Origin: Erysipelotrichaceae bacterium
GTDB taxonomy: Bacteria > Bacillota_I > Bacilli_A > Erysipelotrichales > Erysipelotrichaceae
Assembly (NCBI GenBank): GCA_900754715.1
Contig: CAAEDX010000082.1
Span: forward strand, 1-26,974
Length of the DNA: 26,974 bases
Direction: 5' to 3'
The notes beneath the pieces were generated by a model. The model was not told where the DNA came from and ran no database searches. It saw nothing but the letters and a program-made list of their open reading frames with translations. Shown in pieces: positions 24,956-26,974 of this stretch. Position 1 is the stretch's first letter; every line of letters starts with the position of its first letter. Position numbers and translations under genes: made by a program.

Positions 24956-24984
24956 AGTATAGCATATTTCCCGGGAAAGGTTAA
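24956..24984 (-). promoter_or_regulatory. Promoter of the aminopeptidase operon
   Basis: A -35 TTAACC (24984-24979), 17-base spacer and -10 TATACT (24961-24956) preceded by TGC (extended -10). The palindrome at 24967-24978 fills most of the spacer and abuts the -35 box. Confidence 0.65.
24966..24978. promoter_or_regulatory. Palindrome TTTCCCGGGAAA in the aminopeptidase promoter (candidate operator)
   Basis: TTTCCCGGGAAA (24967-24978) is a perfect 12-bp palindrome between the -35 and -10 boxes, where a bound repressor would block transcription. With the adjacent A it shares 13 bases with the trmR leader palindrome at 8321-8334. The protein that binds it is unknown. Confidence 0.5.
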
Positions 24985-25000
24985 TGCAAAAGGCCTATCC

Positions 25001-25910
25001 TCATATCTGAAGAAGCTTTACTGCTTCCCGGGCACTGTCGATAAAGCCCATGACTGCTTCACTGTGATAAGTGCCCCGGCGCAAGCCGAAAGAGACCGCA
25101 TAGGTTGCATCGATATCGAGACTGAAAAGGCGCAGTGACGCTTTCTGCTGCGGCGACAATACCGTGTTTGCCAGGATCCGCGGACAAAAGCAGATCCCGC
25201 AGCCGCCGACACACAGTTGCAGCGTAGTTTCTGCCAGATGCGAACGTGCTGTCACCTTGACTTGCATCTCATGCTGTTTCAGATATTTCCGTCCGATCCG
25301 GCCGTTGCTGTCATTATCTTCACCAGGCAAATAAGGGATCTGCGGCAAAGTGAGCACGTCTGCCGCTGAACGGATGGAATGTGCTTCACATAAATGCAGC
25401 GGTACGGCCATGATCACTTCTTCTTGATAAAATGGCAGGATCTCCAAATTGGGATCGTGCTCATCCAATTGTCCGATGGCCAGATCCAGTTCACCGTCAA
25501 GCAATGAGGTGCTGTAGGAATAATCTGCAGCACGCTCATCCAATCTGACTTCCATATCCGGGAAGCGCTGCTGAAACAGCGGAATAGCGCTTGGCATGAT
25601 CGCCCGGCCGCGCATATACGCGATGCCTACGTTGAGCAGGCCGCGATGCATCTTGATAAGATCCGCAAATTCTTCATGCATTTCTCCGTATCGCTGTCGA
25701 ATCTCAGATGCGTAGCGATAAAAGACTTCGCCTTCAAAGGTCAGCCGCAACGGTGTGCGGCGGATCAGCAGCTGACAGCCCAGCTCTTTTTTCCAACGCG
25801 CTCATATGAGCGCTCAATGTTTGCTGAGTGATATGCAGATGTCCCGCTGCCCGCGTGATATTGCGATAATGTACTACGGTGATAAAATACTCCATGCTCA
25901 TAAAATTCAT
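25001..25910 (-). pseudogene. LysR-family transcriptional regulator, frameshifted
   Basis: Two overlapping frames together make a full LysR protein: an N-terminal winged helix (MNFMSMEYFITVVHYRNITR, AAGHLHITQQTLSAHMSALEK) and the effector domain from RRTPLRLTFEG to the end. Joining them needs deletion of one A from the A6 run (T6 on the plus strand, 25787-25792), after which the gene encodes about 302 residues, the normal LysR length. The ATG at 25910 follows GGAGGG by 6 nt (ATG 25913 is only 3 nt away). The break may be a true pseudogene or a homopolymer sequencing error. The frame change is +1, so a programmed -1 slip does not explain it. It lies between the permease and aminopeptidase genes on the same strand and could regulate either. 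Confidence 0.85.
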
Positions 25911-25937
25911 CATAATCCCTCCGATACAGGCTATTCC

Positions 25938-25962
25938 CTGTGGTAAATACAATTTATCACAG
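25938..25962. promoter_or_regulatory. Inverted repeat in front of lysR (candidate operator)
   Basis: Two 11-bp arms, CTGTGGTAAAT (25938-25948) and ATTTATCACAG (25952-25962), separated by ACA; ten of eleven positions pair. A possible extended -10 (TGATAAATT, minus strand) lies within it. LysR proteins commonly bind dyad sites near their own promoter, so autoregulation is plausible; not tested. Confidence 0.4.
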
Positions 25963-26002
25963 TTTTACATCTGTATTCACTTGTTTTATCATGAATTTGC
26001 AT

Positions 26003-26032
26003 AAAAAAGCCCTGTGCATCACACACAGAGCT
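26003..26032 (-). terminator. Intrinsic terminator of the permease gene
   Basis: In the transcript AGCTCTGTG (26032-26024) pairs with CACAGGGCT (26016-26008), 9 bp with one G-U, loop 7 nt, followed by six Ts (26008-26003). It lies 23 bases after the permease stop. Confidence 0.88.
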
Positions 26033-26055
26033 TAAGGATATCAGTTTGCCTGCGC

Positions 26056-26974
26056 TTATGCGTCCTGATTCTTCTTGATGACCGGAAGGATCAGGCCCAG
26101 CAGTGTCAGCACGATCGGCGTGATGACGTTCAGGGCAACTGTCAGCGGGTTGTCTGAATACATCTTCAGCAAGCAGCATGCGGCAGTCACGAAGAAGCAC
26201 CAGCAGCCTGCAACAAGGGCAAATTTCTGATTCTTGGTAAAGCGATATTCTGCCGAGAACTTGTCTCCGGCTTTGCGCAGCGCGATATACGCGGCAAATA
26301 CCCAGAGATAACGCAGCGGCATGCATACCGAGTTCAGGTCGGTCAGCTGCTTGAGGATACCAGCAGCGCTGTCACCGAATGCCTGGACCAGGATGATCGC
26401 TCCAGAAAGGATGACCACCATCCAGATACCGTTGATATATGCATCATACTTGTTCTTCTTCAGCAGTCCCTTCGGGATGAACTCGCGGGCCTGCTCGTTA
26501 TCCAGCAGCATGCGCAGCGGCGCATCGATGCTCAGGACAAGTGTAGAGAACTGACCGATGGCGTTACAGATGGAATAGATGATCTTAAGGGAATCACCGA
26601 TGCCGTAGTATGCGCCAAGTTTCTCAAACGCCCAATAAGCGCCATTAGAAATGTAAGCGTCCTGATTGGCCATGACATCATTGACATTAAACATCATGCC
26701 CATAGCGACGGTACCAAGGATCGCACAGATCATGACCATGATGGCCAAAGCGATCATGCCTTTCGGGAAGCCCTTTGCCGGATCTTTTACCTTATTGACA
26801 TAAGGCGAAATCTTCTCACATCCGCCGACCGCAAAGACGAGGATACCTAATGACGTGAAATAATTGACATTAAATTGCGGAATGATATTTTCCCAGCTGA
26901 AATCCAGCGACTGGAATCCGCCGTCTGGATTGATGACCGGCGCGGCAAACATCATGATGATATAGAGGATAGAC
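26056..26974 (-). CDS. Amino-acid permease, APC superfamily (5' end outside window)
   Basis: Only the C-terminal 305 or so residues are present; the frame stays open to the window edge (upstream residues SILYII before the first ATG). About seven hydrophobic segments are visible, including LGILVFAVGGCEKISPYV, the typical APC loop KDPAKGFPKGMIALAI and a C-terminal helix pair ending VIKKNQDA. The pattern resembles glutamate/GABA antiporter-type APC transporters, but the substrate cannot be read from this part. It has its own terminator at 26003-26032. Confidence 0.85.
   Translation of the reverse strand, partial: SILYIIMMFAAPVINPDGGFQSLDFSWENIIPQFNVNYFTSLGILVFAVGGCEKISPYVNKVKDPAKGFPKGMIALAIMVMICAILGTVAMGMMFNVNDVMANQDAYISNGAYWAFEKLGAYYGIGDSLKIIYSICNAIGQFSTLVLSIDAPLRMLLDNEQAREFIPKGLLKKNKYDAYINGIWMVVILSGAIILVQAFGDSAAGILKQLTDLNSVCMPLRYLWVFAAYIALRKAGDKFSAEYRFTKNQKFALVAGCWCFFVTAACCLLKMYSDNPLTVALNVITPIVLTLLGLILPVIKKNQDA

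Noticed and set aside
25780..25800. Programmed -1 ribosomal frameshift in lysR
   Set aside because: Restoring the frame requires skipping one base (+1), so the A-rich sequence does not fit the usual -1 slippery mechanism.
1..26974. Mobile elements, CRISPR arrays, tRNA or rRNA genes
   Set aside because: No transposase-like frame, repeated spacer structure or tRNA/rRNA-like segment was found; the region is a conserved chromosomal core.

Overview
The window is almost entirely one conserved chromosomal block of a Firmicutes-type bacterium, and every confident gene is on the minus strand, so transcription runs from high to low coordinates. The order rpsJ-rplC-rplD-rplW-rplB-rpsS-rplV-rpsC-rplP-rpmC-rpsQ-rplN-rplX-rplE-rpsN-rpsH-rplF-rplR-rpsE-rplO-secY-adk-map-infA-rpmJ-rpsM-rpsK-rpoA-rplQ is the S10/spc/alpha superoperon. 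An ecfA1-ecfA2-ecfT-truA module and rplM-rpsI follow it. G+C is roughly half by eye. The zinc-ribbon S14, the zinc-lid adenylate kinase, the strong AGGAGG ribosome binding sites, the ECF module next to the ribosomal genes and the lack of rpmD (L30) together suggest a Firmicutes lineage such as Erysipelotrichia. The lineage assignment is inference, not something a marker in the sequence proves.

Layout from right to left (transcription order): an APC-family amino-acid permease cut by the window edge (26974-26056) with a terminator; a LysR-family regulator broken by one extra base in an A6 run (25910-25001); an M18 aminopeptidase with its own promoter, followed 2 nt later by an unknown four-helix membrane protein, ending in a terminator (24932-22913); the S10 promoter and a roughly 120-nt structured leader (22802-22652); 29 ribosomal, secretion and transcription genes packed with 1-56 nt gaps or short overlaps (22651-8383) and a terminator; a TrmR-like tRNA methyltransferase (8310-7732); a membrane-anchored protein with an RraB-like C-terminus and a very strong terminator (7669-7060); the ecfA1-ecfA2-ecfT-truA-PHP phosphatase operon with its own promoter and terminator (7054-2902); O-acetylhomoserine sulfhydrylase (2820-1525); an Rrf2-family regulator (1464-973); and rplM-rpsI with their own promoter and possible leader (976-17).

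The genes work together mainly as the translation core: ribosomal proteins, RNA polymerase alpha, initiation factor 1, methionine aminopeptidase and SecY. Adenylate kinase, tRNA modification (TruA, probable TrmR) and the ECF vitamin-transport energizing module are embedded or adjacent. Compared with the well-known rplQ-ecfA1-ecfA2-ecfT-truA-rplM-rpsI order, two insertions are seen here, trmR plus the RraB-like gene and PHP-metY-rrf2, each with its own promoters or terminators.

I see no mobile elements, CRISPR arrays, tRNA or rRNA genes, and no obvious new multi-gene system. The signals most worth a second look are regulatory. A 13-base sequence centred on the perfect palindrome TTTCCCGGGAAA occurs at two separate gene leaders. 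The S10 leader is structured. Palindromes lie inside the rrf2 promoter and in front of lysR. The RraB-like domain is anchored to the membrane.
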